A DNA stretch of 64,000 nt, taken from NCBI GenBank assembly GCA_902702965.1, contig CACRXP010000115.1:135773-199772 (forward strand), read 5' to 3'. Source of the stretch: Spirometra erinaceieuropaei. Taxonomy: Eukaryota; Platyhelminthes; Cestoda; Diphyllobothriidea; Diphyllobothriidae. The position numbers and the translations under genes were made by a program. Positions 44,673 through 56,630 of this stretch are shown here, in pieces (the first letter of the stretch is position 1; each line of letters begins with the position of its first letter). The notes under the pieces are model-generated. The model was not told where the DNA came from. It worked only from the letters and a program-made list of their open reading frames with translations, and searched no databases.

Positions 44673-45524
44673 AGTTATCGTTTGGCGTGGCAGAGCAAAG
44701 TGACGGCATGTCGCGCGAACTCAAAATATATTCGTTTACGACACGCATTTTCAGTCTGGTAAAACAATCACACTGATAAACTTTTTTATTTCGGTATTTT
44801 GAAACATAAAACTTTACAAATTTGTAAAATAGAATTTTTAGATAAAGAATCGCACGTTATTTCCTGAACACAATAAGAAATAATTTATCTGCATTTCCCT
44901 GATTTTGTTGATATTGAAATTTAATTTTTTCTTTTTGTTCGAAAGTTTATCAAAAAATTTCGTCCTTTTATTAATCTTCTTAAACAGATTAATAAGGTTA
45001 CACAAAGAATTTCCATCCGAAAGCTTTAATAGCGTAGGAAACTGCTTGAATATCAGGAATCCTCCGATTTCGCCTTAATCCGGCCCGTTTTCTATTTAAT
45101 ATACAGATCCGTATCAAACTTTCCTTCAGAAAACGGTCTTTTCGTCCTTATTTCAACCAAATAAACACAAATAACGACACCAAAAATACACCACATTGTC
45201 CACTATAATTTTGACCTCGGCATTTCATGAGTTAGCACAGGTACTGTATGTATGTTTTCCATTAAATATAAATGGACATTTTGGGGCATCGAAAATCAAT
45301 GAGGAAAATGCCTGCTACATAAGAAGTAATTTTTTACAGAGTATAGCTTTTGCACGCAGCTGGGAAGAAGTTCGTTCGAATGTCGGCATTCTGATGTAAC
45401 TGAATTATTATAGAATTACGCTGCATGACGATTAGTTTTACAACCCTGCTTAGTCAATCTTTTCGAACTGAAAACGCATTTCAGAATTCCGGTTGGCGTT
45501 TCGTGAGTTAGCTAGCCATTGTGA

Positions 45525-46194
45525 ACTTGCTTCTGTATTTATTAAGCATAAAGTCTGGGTCATGCTGCATGAAATAGTGTTTAATGACGAAAATAAATTC
45601 GCTCGCCCTTCATCTAATTATGCTCCCGTCCTAATTGCGTGCTATTCCGTCTTCGTCCAATTAATATATTTATAGGCACCAATTCATCATTGTTAATTCG
45701 CCACTGAGTGACCATAGTAAAATTGGAAATAATCGATAAAGACTCATGTCACAACCTTCTGGTTACCAATTTCCTTATCTGTCCAAGGTGGACTATAGAT
45801 GGGGACCTTCATTTCAGTAGTCTGAAGGAAGTCCTCGAATTCTAAGTGACAGTGCTGTAGAACGAATTGTTTCCATTTAGATTTTACGAGCTTTAGATCA
45901 AACATGTCACCGATTTATGAATCAAGTTTTTGTTTGCATTTGACTCCACACCTCGTTTCCTAAATCCAAGGTGATATTTAACAAGTGATTGGCGCAAAGG
46001 CTCGTTTTTCATTTCCAAAAGTAAGTCCTTATTCTTATAACTTATATTAATACCGTTTTAAAGCAAATCGCACACAAACAGACTACCCTGTCCTATTATT
46101 GATCAGAGATCCCTGGTCAAAACTCGGGGTACTCCGATGTTGGTATCGGTCGGCGAGCGCCCCCTACCGTTGTTATGTGGGCTGTTTCAATATA
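45525..46194. other. no recognised gene
   Basis: A short block near 45700-45750 (GCCACTGAGTGACC, AAATTGGAAATAATCGATAAAGACTCATG) echoes the transposase gene segment at 44555-44600 and may be a transposase shred. Nothing else was recognised. Confidence 0.4.
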
Positions 46195-46898
46195 TACAGT
46201 AGATGTGCTAACTCATGAAATGTCTACCGAAATTCCGAAATGCGTTCTCGTTTCGAAATTATTAATGAATTATGGTTGTCAAACTAACTATCATGCAGGA
46301 TAATTACGTAATGATTTAGTTACTTTAGGAGGCCAGCTTTCGAACGAAATTCTTTCCGACTGCACGCAAAAACTACACTGCAAAAAATGACTAGTTATGT
46401 AGCATACATGTTTCTCATTGATTTCGATGTCTTTAAATATCCAATTATATTTCATGGAAAATATGCATAAAATATTCATTATTTTGCTCATTCGGTAGAA
46501 ACATAAGTCTTTTTCCAATTTTTTACTCAAAGGAAGGGCATAATTTGGTTTTAAAAAGCTTCTAATTATGACATTTTTAATAGCGTGAAATGGCCGTTCA
46601 TAAAACATCGTGCCTCCGCATTTACTAATGTGGCTTGTAACGCCAACAATATGGCTCAAATGCAGTGCTAAATTTTATGAACGCCATGCTCTATATATAC
46701 TTATTTTTTACAGAGTGTAGTTTTCTCATGCTGCCGGAAAGAGCTTTGTTCGAATGCCGGCATCCTCAGGTAACTGAGTTGCCATAGAATGGTGTCACAA
46801 GATGCTAAGTTTTAATGCCGTACTTAGGTAATACTTTCGAAACGAAGACATATTCCAGAATTTCGGTCAACATTTTATGAGTTAGTACACTTGCTGTA
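46195..46898 (-). mobile_element. MITE subfamily A with internal deletion (704 bp)
   Basis: Left TA-CAGTAGATGTGCTAACTCA, right GAGTTAGTACACTTGCTG-TA. The core is partly lost: the sequence jumps at about 46690 from the core (GAACGCCATG) to the right arm (TTATTTTTTACAGAG). Confidence 0.88.
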
Positions 46899-47640
46899 CC
46901 GATGTAAGCACCTGACTGCGTCCAATTTTTTGTCCAATTTCCGCCAACCGCGCCCCAAAAATTGTCCTTTCTTATCCGCGTTAAAAAAAGTCCGGCGGAT
47001 ATTCTGCTTAATGTGGCCCACTTTAAGGCCCTCAGCTCGACGAAGAAGTTAAAATCGCAAGTTCTGGGGCACACCCGTCTGATGCTCAATCATTCCGACA
47101 TCTTATTTAAGGACACTGCAAGGATTATCTCAAGTACTTTTTGAGAAGTAACCATCATTTCTTGAAGGCCCATTCCGCAGCCGCTTATTAGACACAGGGA
47201 AAATGTGGAAAAACAGTTCATTTCAACCCCGGCTAGTTCAGGATCTAAAGCCCAGTCTGTGGTCGCGGAGGTAGGCCTCCATCCGCATGCTTTGTCTTTA
47301 AGATTTGCGATAAAATAGCAGACATGTTGTATAAAGTTTGCGATGAATTCACAAACATTCCGTTTTGGAAATGCATTATCCTTTAATACTAGAACATTTG
47401 CTTCTAATAATGTTTATGTATTCAAATGTTACGATACAAACTCTCCCCGGTCAGTTCTCACACTTAATTTAGGGTTCCAGCTGACAGTTGAACAACGACC
47501 AGTATTGATACAATAGGGAATATCGATGCAGACAAGGGATGTAAGGATGAGTATGTCCGGCCTTTTAGCAGTCAGTGATCATCCATACCCAAACTCAAAT
47601 CGGCATGACCTGGGATTCGCAACCGAATTTTTTGCCCATT
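46899..47640. other. no recognised gene
   Basis: Nothing recognised; opposite-strand frames near 46962-47144 are shadows. Confidence 0.35.
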
Positions 47641-47679
47641 AAACGTTCTTTTGGTAAGGTGTGGTTTGGTACAAAAATA

Positions 47680-47785
47680 CTGTTGGAGTTTGGGTTAGGG
47701 GGTAGGGTAAGAGGTTAGGATTAGGGGTTTGGGTTTGAAATTAGTGGTTAGAGTAAGGGGCCAGGGTAAGGGGGCTAGCGCAACT
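47680..47785 (+). repeat. degenerate TTAGGG-like tract
   Basis: GGGTTAGGGGGTAGGG, GGTTAGGATTAGGGG and AGGGTAAGGGGG variants, preceded by an ATACTGTTGGAGTTTGGG block shared with 18645-18670. It ends about 40 bp before a Tc1/mariner terminus. Confidence 0.65.
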
Positions 47786-47823
47786 ATTTCTCAATCAATG
47801 AAAGTACATCCACGCACTCCAAA

Positions 47824-49735
47824 TACAGCTCGTGACCTATCTGATGAAATGTCACGAACTGTGAACTGAACTCGCCGTAGCGCATGAAACGCCCATTCCG
47901 CATCCACGAAAGCTATAATGCGTTAAATATACGACCGAGCTTCAAAACGAGGCATAGTTTGGTTTATAAAGTATTCTTTATTGACTAAGAAATTATTTAT
48001 TTTAGGAAAAACCGCCAAAAAATCGACTGTATAGCAAGTCAACTATTCAGGGTCTAATATAACTGTCAGCAGAGAAGGAAAATTCCACAAAACGACAAAA
48101 AAATGAAAAATAGTAACAAATACAACGTTTTAGTACTTTGTTGATTGCCCTTAGTTTTTAAAGTTGCTGTAAGGCGGGAGGGCATGGAGACTACCAATTT
48201 GTCTATGGTGGTTTGGTCTATGTAATTATTAAGTAAAAATTGTAGTTTCTGTTCTATAGAAATATGTTTCCTTGCCTTGTCCCAATTTCTTTTGATTAAT
48301 GCAAAAAGATTTTCGACGGGATTTAGGTCCGGGCTGTTGGCGGAGATAAAAATGCTTCAAAGGCCGCAGACAGAGAGGCTGGCTCTGATCTAAAATATTA
48401 GATTATAGTCGTAGACTGAATTGGAATCAAACCTCCTTTGGGCGATGGACAGGGGCATTATCCTGCAACATTACCGTGTCCATTCGACGTCTATAAATGC
48501 CGTTGTAACCGAAGGCATTCTTTACTATGTCGATGAACACCTAGCTATTTATCGTCTCCACTGTTGAACGCCAGATCAGTCGCTCTCCGAATTTGATGGC
48601 CGTCCAAACCATCAGGGGTCGGCAGTTCTTGAAAGTTGGCGTCGACATAGTGCGCTCTCGTGGAAAGTTCCTTCCACATATGACCACCTGGGCCGACTTC
48701 GGAGGCTTGTCTAAAAATAAGACCTCATCGCAAAAGTAAATGCTCTTCCAGAAGGAAAGTCTGTAATCAATATATTTTTGAGCAAACAAAAACGTTCTCT
48801 TATAAGTTTTCTATTTAAAAGTGGCTTTCTCATGGCGTTTTGCTGATGGAGATCGACCTCATTCATTCTGTTTCTAATTATGCGCATAGAAAACATTGAC
48901 AGGTTTTCCCTGAAAATAGCCTTAAGGGGCATATAAAGATACTTTTTCAGTGACCGACAGATGCAATCCTCGTCTTACTTGCTTGTGGACCGTTTTGGCC
49001 CACCTTGCTTAGTTCTAGGCATTGTTTTATTATTAATAATTCTCCAGAGAGTGACCTGGTTAATGTTGAAAATACTAGCTAACGACTCATGCGGCAGCCC
49101 TTCGGCTGCCAATTTTCGTATTCGCTCAAAGTCAACTTCCGATAGGAACTGTTCTGACATCTTTGCTGCACGGCGTGGCGAAGAAAAGTGGTAGCATGTA
49201 GCGCGCAATCTACATATACGTGTTTACGCCTTCTAGTTCCCGGTGTAGTAAAACAAACACTGTCGAAAAAGCTTACTTCTTCGTTAAACAATATAAAACG
49301 TTACAGTTTTGCAAAATGGAATTTAGGAAGAGCTAATAACTACTTGATTCTTGAGAATAATGTGTTTTTACATATTTGACTCGACCAGATTTTCATGAAC
49401 TAAAAATCACAATTTTCGTTTCCAGAGTGGCCTCCTTTGATATTTTTCTTTGTTATATGAATGTTTATTTATAACGCAACGCGTGCAAACTAGAAGTTTT
49501 AATAGGGGATACTTATTAGAATAGGAAATTAATTGGATATGCGGGGATGTCAAAATTTGCCTAAATTTGGTCTGTTTTCCCCCTAAAAAACTGAACGGAC
49601 ATGACTTATCCTTTAGAAAAGGGCTTTTTGGGATTTTAATCAACTCTAAAAACAAAAATAACCACACCAAATATATGCCGTCCCCTCAACTCAACTACTG
49701 CTCTCGACATTTCATGAGTTAGATTATCTACTGTA
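47824..49735 (-). mobile_element. Tc1/mariner-family element, full span (1,912 bp)
   Basis: Left TA-CAGCTCGTGACCTATCTGATG with AAATGTCACGAAC, right CGACATTTCATGAGTTAGAT then CTACTG-TA. The transposase is on the minus strand with about 570 bp of leader between its start and the right end, as in the copy at 44004-45248. Confidence 0.88.
48115..49160 (-). pseudogene. Tc1/mariner transposase, complete in outline but broken
   Basis: Read from the ATG at 49160: MSEQFLSEVDFERIRKL, helix-turn-helix (LPHESLASIFNI, VTLWRIIN), GGPKRSTSK, a frame break near 48970, IFRENLSMFSMRIIRNRM, KYIDYRLSFWKSIYFCDEVLF (first catalytic Asp complementary to 48727-48729), VWTAIKFGERLIW, then frame changes, LQDNAPVH (second Asp at 48460-48462) and SPDLNPVENLF (Glu at 48312-48314). 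The C-terminus includes NWDKARKHIS to 48115. This is the DDE layout of Tc1-like enzymes, which cut and paste at TA dinucleotides. Stops (for example after PKEV) and frameshifts make it inactive. Confidence 0.88.
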
Positions 49736-49796
49736 GCTTTTCTTTTACATTCAACTACTTGACCTCGTCGCCTGTGCGTACTTTGGCTCCGCCTGT

Positions 49797-49868
49797 AAAA
49801 GCCCTATTGCCATCGGTCCCGTATTACAGGTTGTTGGGGTTTGTCTACTAAAGGTGGGCCTACACAAC
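49797..49868 (+). repeat. half copy of the foldback repeat seen at 56631-56866
   Basis: AGCCCTATTGCCATCGGTCCC to GTCTACTAAAGGTGGGCC matches the right half of the 56.7 kb element; the GATCTTATTTCGTAGC end is lost. Confidence 0.55.
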
Positions 49869-51801
49869 CACATCCGATCGTTTTTCTTTCAATTTCAACA
49901 CTGTACTATTAAGCAACTGGCCCGGTGTCTAAGTTGGTTGATCGCGTGAACTATCGCCGAATAAAAACGCTTTATAATTCGCATCCTGTTAAATTAGTAA
50001 AAGATTACATTTTTGAATTATTAAACTAAGTGTTAGGAATACGTTTTTGCCCCTAGTTCGAAATATTTAATCGCTTTACTGAAGCGGGGTTCATCCTTGG
50101 GCAAAGTAAAATTATTTTATTTGTCGATTTTTCGTCTTTTTCGGATTTTTGCTTTATGTGAACATACAATGGACTACGTAGTCTTTATCTGATGGACAGG
50201 TAACTGAAAGGAGATCCCAAGGTAGGAGATGCATCGTTGGTTTTCACACTTTGAACAGGACGACGAACATCTTGCAAATTTTAAACCCGACACGCTATGA
50301 ATTTTGGCATAGGCACCTACCGAAAGCATTCCCAGAGCTTGTTAAGCTACTATCGCGACTTTTTACATACTCATTAATTGCGTTCTTAGCATTGGAATAC
50401 CTGTCGCGCCTTCCACCTAGGCAAAAGGAAAGTGCAAAGGCGACCTTTTAAAATTCGCCAAATTTTCATGTCCGGAAGAAAATTATTCTACTGCTGTTAT
50501 TGCCCACACAAAGCACATACATATAGAGCAGCGAGGAAGGACGACAGAGAAGACGGGTAGATTAAAAAGGCACTGTTTCGGGCCTAATTTTACCTTCAAT
50601 CAGCCGAGCATAACCCTGACCAGCAGCCGGGACTACAAACATAAACATGCTCACGGACGCAGCTGGCGCAGTAGGTCCACCATTGGGGTCTACCAAATCG
50701 GTCATATGCACATAGCTAAATAATTATCATTAATTTAGCATTCTAAAATAACTTGGCGCGTGTGGTTATATCAGATTGTTAGACAACACGATAAGCGAGA
50801 CTTCCTGTATCTTTGGATTAATGAACAAAGCAAGGTCCCCTAAAACAAATATAGTAGTTGCCTATAAATGCCAGACCCAGTGAGGCTTCAGAACCTATTC
50901 TTACCGCTCTATTACTACTAATATATCGTTCAAATGGCTAACGCTCTGTCGTTTCCGCCTCTAAATAACGAGTTAGGAGAAACTAAGCTGCGTGTAAAGT
51001 AACTTGTCATAAGCTCTAAATTTGAACTAACCTTTTTACTCTGGGTCGTTTGGCCTTTGCATGTGGAGTGTTCGCAGATATCGAGGAAATAGGGGTATGC
51101 TTAAAAAATGAATGAGCTCTAGGCTTTATGACCGTTTTTAGGGCATGAAAGCATACAAATCTCTAAATCCAACTTTGTGCAATTGTCGAAAAGCTAGAAT
51201 TTCTAAAAAAATAGCGGACTTGTTTGCATTCTGCTTAACCCAATTAATGCAGATCAGAAAAGCAATTGTAAATGGCGCCAAGATTCTTTCGATAGAACCC
51301 CTCATTCTGAACCCCTTTTACCGTAGAAACATACCCTGATGCAAAATGTTGGTCCAATTCAGTTAATAGGTTATGGAATTGTCTCAATGCAGTGTAGCGT
51401 TGATTTCCGCTATCATCTGCAAACACTTTTTTTAAATGGAAACGCTTCAAAATATTTTGTATGGGCAAAGAGGGTTTCCCGGAGCACAATGGTTGAGATG
51501 CATCAGAATAACCATCTGGATTTCCACCATGAGGTTTAAGCAGGCACGCATCTAACTTACTTCCAAAATAATATTATTGCTCACGTAGTCTGCCCATAAA
51601 ATATTAATCCATTGCGGATCTGTCAGAGGTGATTAAATTTCACAGGAATAAAATGCTTGACAGACTCGATGCAAAATACAATCAGCCTAGAGGATAGCCT
51701 TCCAGGGACATAAAACCAGGCGTATCTGTCAAAACAGAAACAAACATCGACGGCCTAGGGGTTGCTGCATAGTAAGGCTATAAAAGGGCAAATGTACGAT
51801 G
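49869..51801. other. no recognised feature (1.9 kb)
   Basis: AT-rich with short anonymous frames (50251-50451, 51145-51539). No domain, RNA or repeat recognised. This is the longest stretch in the window that does not resolve into a known repeat. Confidence 0.4.
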
Positions 51802-52801
51802 TACAGTAGGTGGGCTAACTCATGAAATGTCAGCCGAAGTTTCTAAATTCGTTCCCGTTTCGAAAAGGTTAATTAAGAACAGTTGTAAAAATAATCATTT
51901 TGCAGAAGAATTCTATAAACATCCAGTTACCTCAGGGTGTAGGCCTTCGAACGAACTTCTTTGCAACTGCATGTAAGAACTACACTCCGCGAAAAAATGA
52001 CTGCTTGAGTAGCATGCAATTTTCTCATTGATTTTTGATGCCCTTAAAAATTCAATTATATTTTATGGAAAACATGCATTAAAATATTCATTCTTTCACT
52101 CTTTCGGTAGAAAATTCAGTTTTTTTCCAAGTTTATAATTGCAGCATGGACATAATTCGGTTTTCAAAAACTTTTCCGATTCCTGAATAATTTTGAACCC
52201 GACCTGCGGTTACACTTGCGTTCAGGTTTTCCAAAATACAAGCCGTATGGTTTCTGCTTATGGAAAACCATACACTTCTCTACGGTATTAAAAGAAGACC
52301 ATGTAGGGTTCATCAAATTTAGCAGTGGATTTGAGCCATATTGTTAACTTTACAAGCCACGTTAGTTAGTGCAGAGACATGACGATTTATGAACGGCTAT
52401 TTCACGATATTTAAAAGTCCCACAATGAGACCCTTTTTAAACCTAATTATACCCTTCTTGCAAGTATAAAATTCGAAAAAACTGAATTTTCTACCGAAAG
52501 AGTGAAAGAATGAATATTTTAATGCATGTTTTCCATAAAATATAATTGAATTTTTAAGGGCATCAAAAATCAATGAGAAAATTGCATGCTACTCAAGCAG
52601 TATTATTTTTTTGCGGAGTGTAGTTCTTGCATGCAGTTGCAAAGAAGTTCGTTCGAAGGCCTACACCCTGAGGTAAATGAATGTTTATAGAATTGTTCTG
52701 CAAAATGATGATTTTTACAACTGTTTTTAATTAACCTTTTCGAAACGGGAATGAATTTCGATACTTCGGCTGACATTTCATGAGTTAGCCCACTTACCGT
52801 A
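51802..52801 (+). mobile_element. MITE subfamily A, full length (1,000 bp), reference copy
   Basis: TA-CAGTAGGTGGGCTAACTCA at the left and GAGTTAGCCCACTTACCG-TA at the right. Arms of about 350 bp (51804-52155 against 52445-52800) are inverted repeats of each other, including TAGCATGCAATTTTCTCATT and its mirror. The unpaired core (about 52160-52440) holds CTGAATAATTTTGAACCCGA and TTGAGCCATATTGTTAAC. No coding capacity. Confidence 0.95.
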
Positions 52802-54299
52802 GGTGATTTGGCAAAACAGTTATAAACTGTAGTGATTTAGTCCTTCATGTGAATATTTTCGTTCAAAGGTTTGCAGAATACCAACGCACACATTAAAGTT
52901 ATGCAGATGGCAGCGTTCACAGGAAAAAGAATCATTTGCGCCCATGGCTAAAACAAAATTAAAGAAACTCATGTGCGTAAAATCATTTCTACTGCTAAGT
53001 ATAGGAAAAGCAATCTTACTCCAAATAGTGTCATGCAAATATAAATCTCCACCGAGGATTTATGCGCGAGAAAATACTTTGTTCGCAAACTTCAGGCTCT
53101 TTAGTCCACATTGGTATCCAAGAAAATAAATAATCCTATGGATATTAGATAATACAGTATATTTTTTGATATTTTCCCTAAAAAATCTCTTAATGAACCG
53201 ATACTTGAAGCAATGTGATGTTCTGGTTCCCTTAAAAATATCCAGGCCACCTTGCCAGTCATAGTCAAAACGGTTCGCCTGAAACTGCCGTGGTAGAAGA
53301 TTAGATTTTCGGTTAGATCAGGCCAACGGTGATCACGCCAGTCATCTAGTTTATTTAATCCTGGATTTGGAGAATCGTGTGGCTGACGTTTCGCAGGTGC
53401 ACAGGTTCAACAGCCAGGTCCAAACGGCCAGTAGGTCTCGACAGCGAAAAGAGAAAAAAATCGATCGGCTCAAGGTCAAGCAGTTCGGACAAAACGCTTT
53501 CATATTGGAGAGCCAGCTAAACCCTCCGCAACGTCAGTCACGCAATTCCTCTGATGCAATAAGCCAGTCACATATCTTGGATCTCTTACGTTTGCTAGCC
53601 TGAGTATATAATCCTCGTTGAAGGCAAAGGAGGTGATTTCTAATTCCAATGGATAAATCATCTAAATATGAGTATTCGACCATTCGCATCCAAACACATA
53701 AATTGCAGCATCATTACATTAAGTTGAAGGACGTTGATGAAGGAAGGGAATAAAGTTAAACGTCAGTAATGAGAGATCGAAAACGGAACTTAAAATGGCA
53801 CTCAGTGGGTGGTTGTTTTGTGGATACCAGGTCTTGCAACTAGTTTGCCGCCAATTGAGGACATTAAGCTTTGCAATCAGTCAAGTAGAAATTGAAACAA
53901 AGTGCTTACTAGTTCAGTTTCACGGTTAATTTGAAGCCGGAAGTTAAGCGAGCACTGGGCGGAGTTAAAGCAAGATTCAAATCTAGGCTCTTCTTGTGCG
54001 GCTCACTGTTTAGAGTCCAAATGCCGTAGGGTCTTAAACTGAATAGTTACGATGCTTTCCATAAATTTTACCTAGCTTGCCTCTTGGTAGATGTAAATTT
54101 GAGAAATTCTCAGCGGTTACTTTTTCCCGGAATGTCTCCCTTCCCTGTGCTGAATAATATGTGTTGATTATTCCGCCCTATCTTTTCACAGTATCGTCAA
54201 TGCACTTTTGGACCAAGGTCTATCCTTTAATTTAGTAGATATTAAGGACTAGCTCGAGGAAATATTTCCGACGAACAGAATTAGACTATAGAAAGCTGC
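52802..54299. other. no recognised gene
   Basis: The frame 53367-53603 (78 codons, basic, QTASRSRQRKEKKIDRLKVK) has no recognised domain. 53935-53995 (GAAGTTAAGCGAGCACTGGG, then TTCAAATCTAGGCTC) faintly resembles a 5S rRNA internal promoter region; this is not enough for a call. Confidence 0.35.
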
Positions 54300-54615
54300 A
54301 TTAAATTTGAAAAGAGAAGTAAGTTTCCGTCAAATGAATAAAAGAATGAATATTTTTATGCTTTTTTTCTATGGAATATAATTTAATTTATACGGGCATC
54401 GAAATTCAATGAGAAAAATACGCACTATTTAAGTAGTAATTTCTGAAAGGTGCAGTTTTTTGCCGGCGGCCGAAGTGAAGTTCGTTCGAAAGCCGGTATC
54501 TCGAAGTAACTGGTGCATTTTTGGATTATGCCGTAAGGTGATGAATATTACAACCCCTTTTAAGTAATCTTTTAGAGTCGGATAATATTTTTTGAGTTGG
54601 CATATCTACTCTGTG
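54300..54615 (+). mobile_element. MITE subfamily A, right arm fragment
   Basis: AAAAGAATGAATATTTTTATGC, GAAAGCCGGTATC and the terminus GAGTTGGCATATCTACTCTG. The left arm and core are absent. Confidence 0.75.
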
Positions 54616-54784
54616 TCAAAGCATTTTAACCAGCCAACATGCTTACAAACTTAAACAAAAATTTAACATACCTTCTGTCTAGGCAGTTTTATTTGTGACT
54701 GCCGATCCCGCGCTTTAAGAGGACAATAATTTAGTAAGGTTTCATATGTGAATCAGTCTTCTGCTGTGACCAAAATGACAGTTC

Positions 54785-55420
54785 ACATTAAAATGGATGT
54801 ATTCGAACTCCCTACCTCGATAAATACTTCTAATTAATATCTTGGCTAGATCGCAGTTGGTAGCCAGGAAAGGGAAGCGGGCGGCGACCTTGACCCTAAT
54901 CCTAACCTTATCCCTAACCCTAACCTAAACTTTAAACGCTAACCGTTAACCCAAACGGCAATCCTAACCCTAACAGATATCGTCAACGTAATCGTAGCCC
55001 TTATACATAGCCATAACTGAGAAGCCTAACCGTAATGATGAAACCCATTCGTACGCTCAAGCCCTAACCGCAACCCCAAAACCTAAGCCTGAAGGCATAG
55101 CCCTAACCTATAAATCGGAAACCATTAACCAGTACCTTAATCCTAACCTTAAACCTAAAACGGAAGCCAAATGGGTCTGCTGTGATTATGGAACCCCACA
55201 AAATAGCCCCAGTAAACAACCACCCCAGCCACCTGCAATGCCGGGCCTGGCTACCAACTGTAATCTAACCAATATCATATTTTGAAGGTTTTGAGAAAGA
55301 AGTAGCTCAGAACCTATCCATTCGGACAGCCGATGGAAAACAGTGAATACTACGTGGTATTTACTAATATTTCGAGGATGCTCTGAAATGCAACGTACAC
55401 AGCTGTTGGAATAAAAGTCC
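54785..55420 (+). repeat. dispersed repeat with an internal CCCTAA-like tract
   Basis: 54785-54845 and 55262-55410 match 17755-17950, while 54885-55165 is a long degenerate CCCTAA tract (ATCCCTAACCCTAACC and many variants). The tract therefore looks inserted into, or expanded inside, the dispersed repeat. Confidence 0.65.
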
Positions 55421-56149
55421 TTTTGATACACTCAAAGCGGTAAGTTCGCAGTCATATCTGCTAAATCTGCTGAAGTCTAGTAGTTGCTGACCAACATGTC
55501 AGCAAGTGATCTTATGGGACTTTTATTTCTGTGACGTTTCTATCAAAAAGATCAAACGAATGCCTTTTTGTTTTAATCAACGGCATCTGCAAAACCACCA
55601 ACACCACAAAACACATTGATTCGAGTAAGGAATCACAAAACATATGACCGAGCACTGCATACTGGACTCCACGCTAAGTTTCATACAACTCTAATTCTTG
55701 GAAGGTATTCAATGAAACACTAAGTGAAAATAATTTTTCTAAACGTCACTATGCTTAAACTGTTTAATTTAACCATTTATTTGCTTGGACAACCTGATTT
55801 TACACTTTGAATACGAGTTTTCGCCTTTTCGCCACTTCCGCTTTCCTTAAGAAAATTTTTATTTCTAGTTAACGGAAGAGTAAGTTAATAACCTATTTTG
55901 CACATCCATTTTACTGAAGGCCTTTCATTATTGGTTTGGTGTTTTTGTGGATGTTTTTATTGTCACATCAGGAATTAATGTGTGAACTTGGAGTAAATGG
56001 ATCAGGGCAATCTTCCCCATGTTCGGCTTGATAGGCGCGGAATACTCAGAAGCGGCCAGTGGTTAAAAACGCACTGACAGTTTAACCGTCGTGGCAGACG
56101 CTGTGAGATCAGCTGTAACGGCACACAGTAATTTCCTTCCGCATTAGAA
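55421..56149. other. no recognised feature
   Basis: Nothing recognised. Confidence 0.3.
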
Positions 56150-56345
56150 TTCAGGGAGCTGTGAGAACGAGTTTATTCTGTGCACCGGACAGGCTGCCGT
56201 GAGTCGGCTATTTGCTTGTGACACAGCTAAGAGTCCGGTCCCGGAGGGCGTCAGTCGCGGGAAGACGATCGCTGGGACCAATTTTTTATTTATTCGACAT
56301 TTCGGACCCTCACGCGAGCCCATCGTCAAGGCACGACTCGTCGCT
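56150..56345 (-). repeat. Penelope terminal-repeat fragment with hammerhead-like block
   Basis: On the minus strand: TTGACGA, stem GGGCTC/GGGTCC with two G-U pairs, GAAATGTC, then GAATAAATAAA (complement of about 56283-56330). 56152-56260 recurs in two pieces at 56606-56635 and 56875-56975, split by the foldback repeat at 56631-56866. Confidence 0.6.
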
Positions 56346-56630
56346 TACCTCTGCCGGGGATGACCTCCAGCTGAGCTACGGATTTTTTTACGCAGTGCTT
56401 GGTAAGTGACTGGCAGATCGATATGTCGATTGATCAAGTTCTCATTTGAGTACTACGATTCCTCCAGCGGAAGCGAAACTCCGTCGTCCGACTGGCTAAA
56501 TTTTCTCACGCACTCAAAGTCAGCGTTGTGTTCTCTAGCGGTCAGGGATGAGAGATCAATTTAAACCACACACAATAATTCGTTTCGTCTTATGTCAGAA
56601 GCCAGGGAGTTGTGAGGACTGGTTTATGTC

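Larger units (their letters stand above)
44004..45248 (-). mobile_element. Tc1/mariner-family element with N gap
   Basis: Termini TA-CAGTACCTGTGCTAACTCATG and the inverse CATGAGTTAGCACAGGTACTG-TA, near-perfect inverted repeats with TA target duplication. It encodes a transposase N-terminus on the minus strand. The N run at 44268-44339 hides an unknown amount of the coding region. Confidence 0.92.
43303..45524 (+). mobile_element. MITE subfamily A split by a Tc1/mariner insertion
   Basis: Left part 43303-44005 (TA-CAGTAGGTGGGCTAACTCA, forward core CCCGAATAATTTAGAAC) runs to GAATGAATATATTTA. The right part resumes at 45247 (TATGTATGTTTTCC) and ends at GAGTTAGCTAGCCATTGTGA. Other copies read straight through this junction, so the Tc1 element sits inside with a TA duplication. 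Without the insert the MITE is about 980 bp. Confidence 0.9.

Noticed and set aside
53935..53995. 5S rRNA pseudogene or 5S-derived SINE
   Set aside because: Only a short resemblance (GAAGTTAAGC..GGGCGGAGTTA); no second arm of the 5S structure found.
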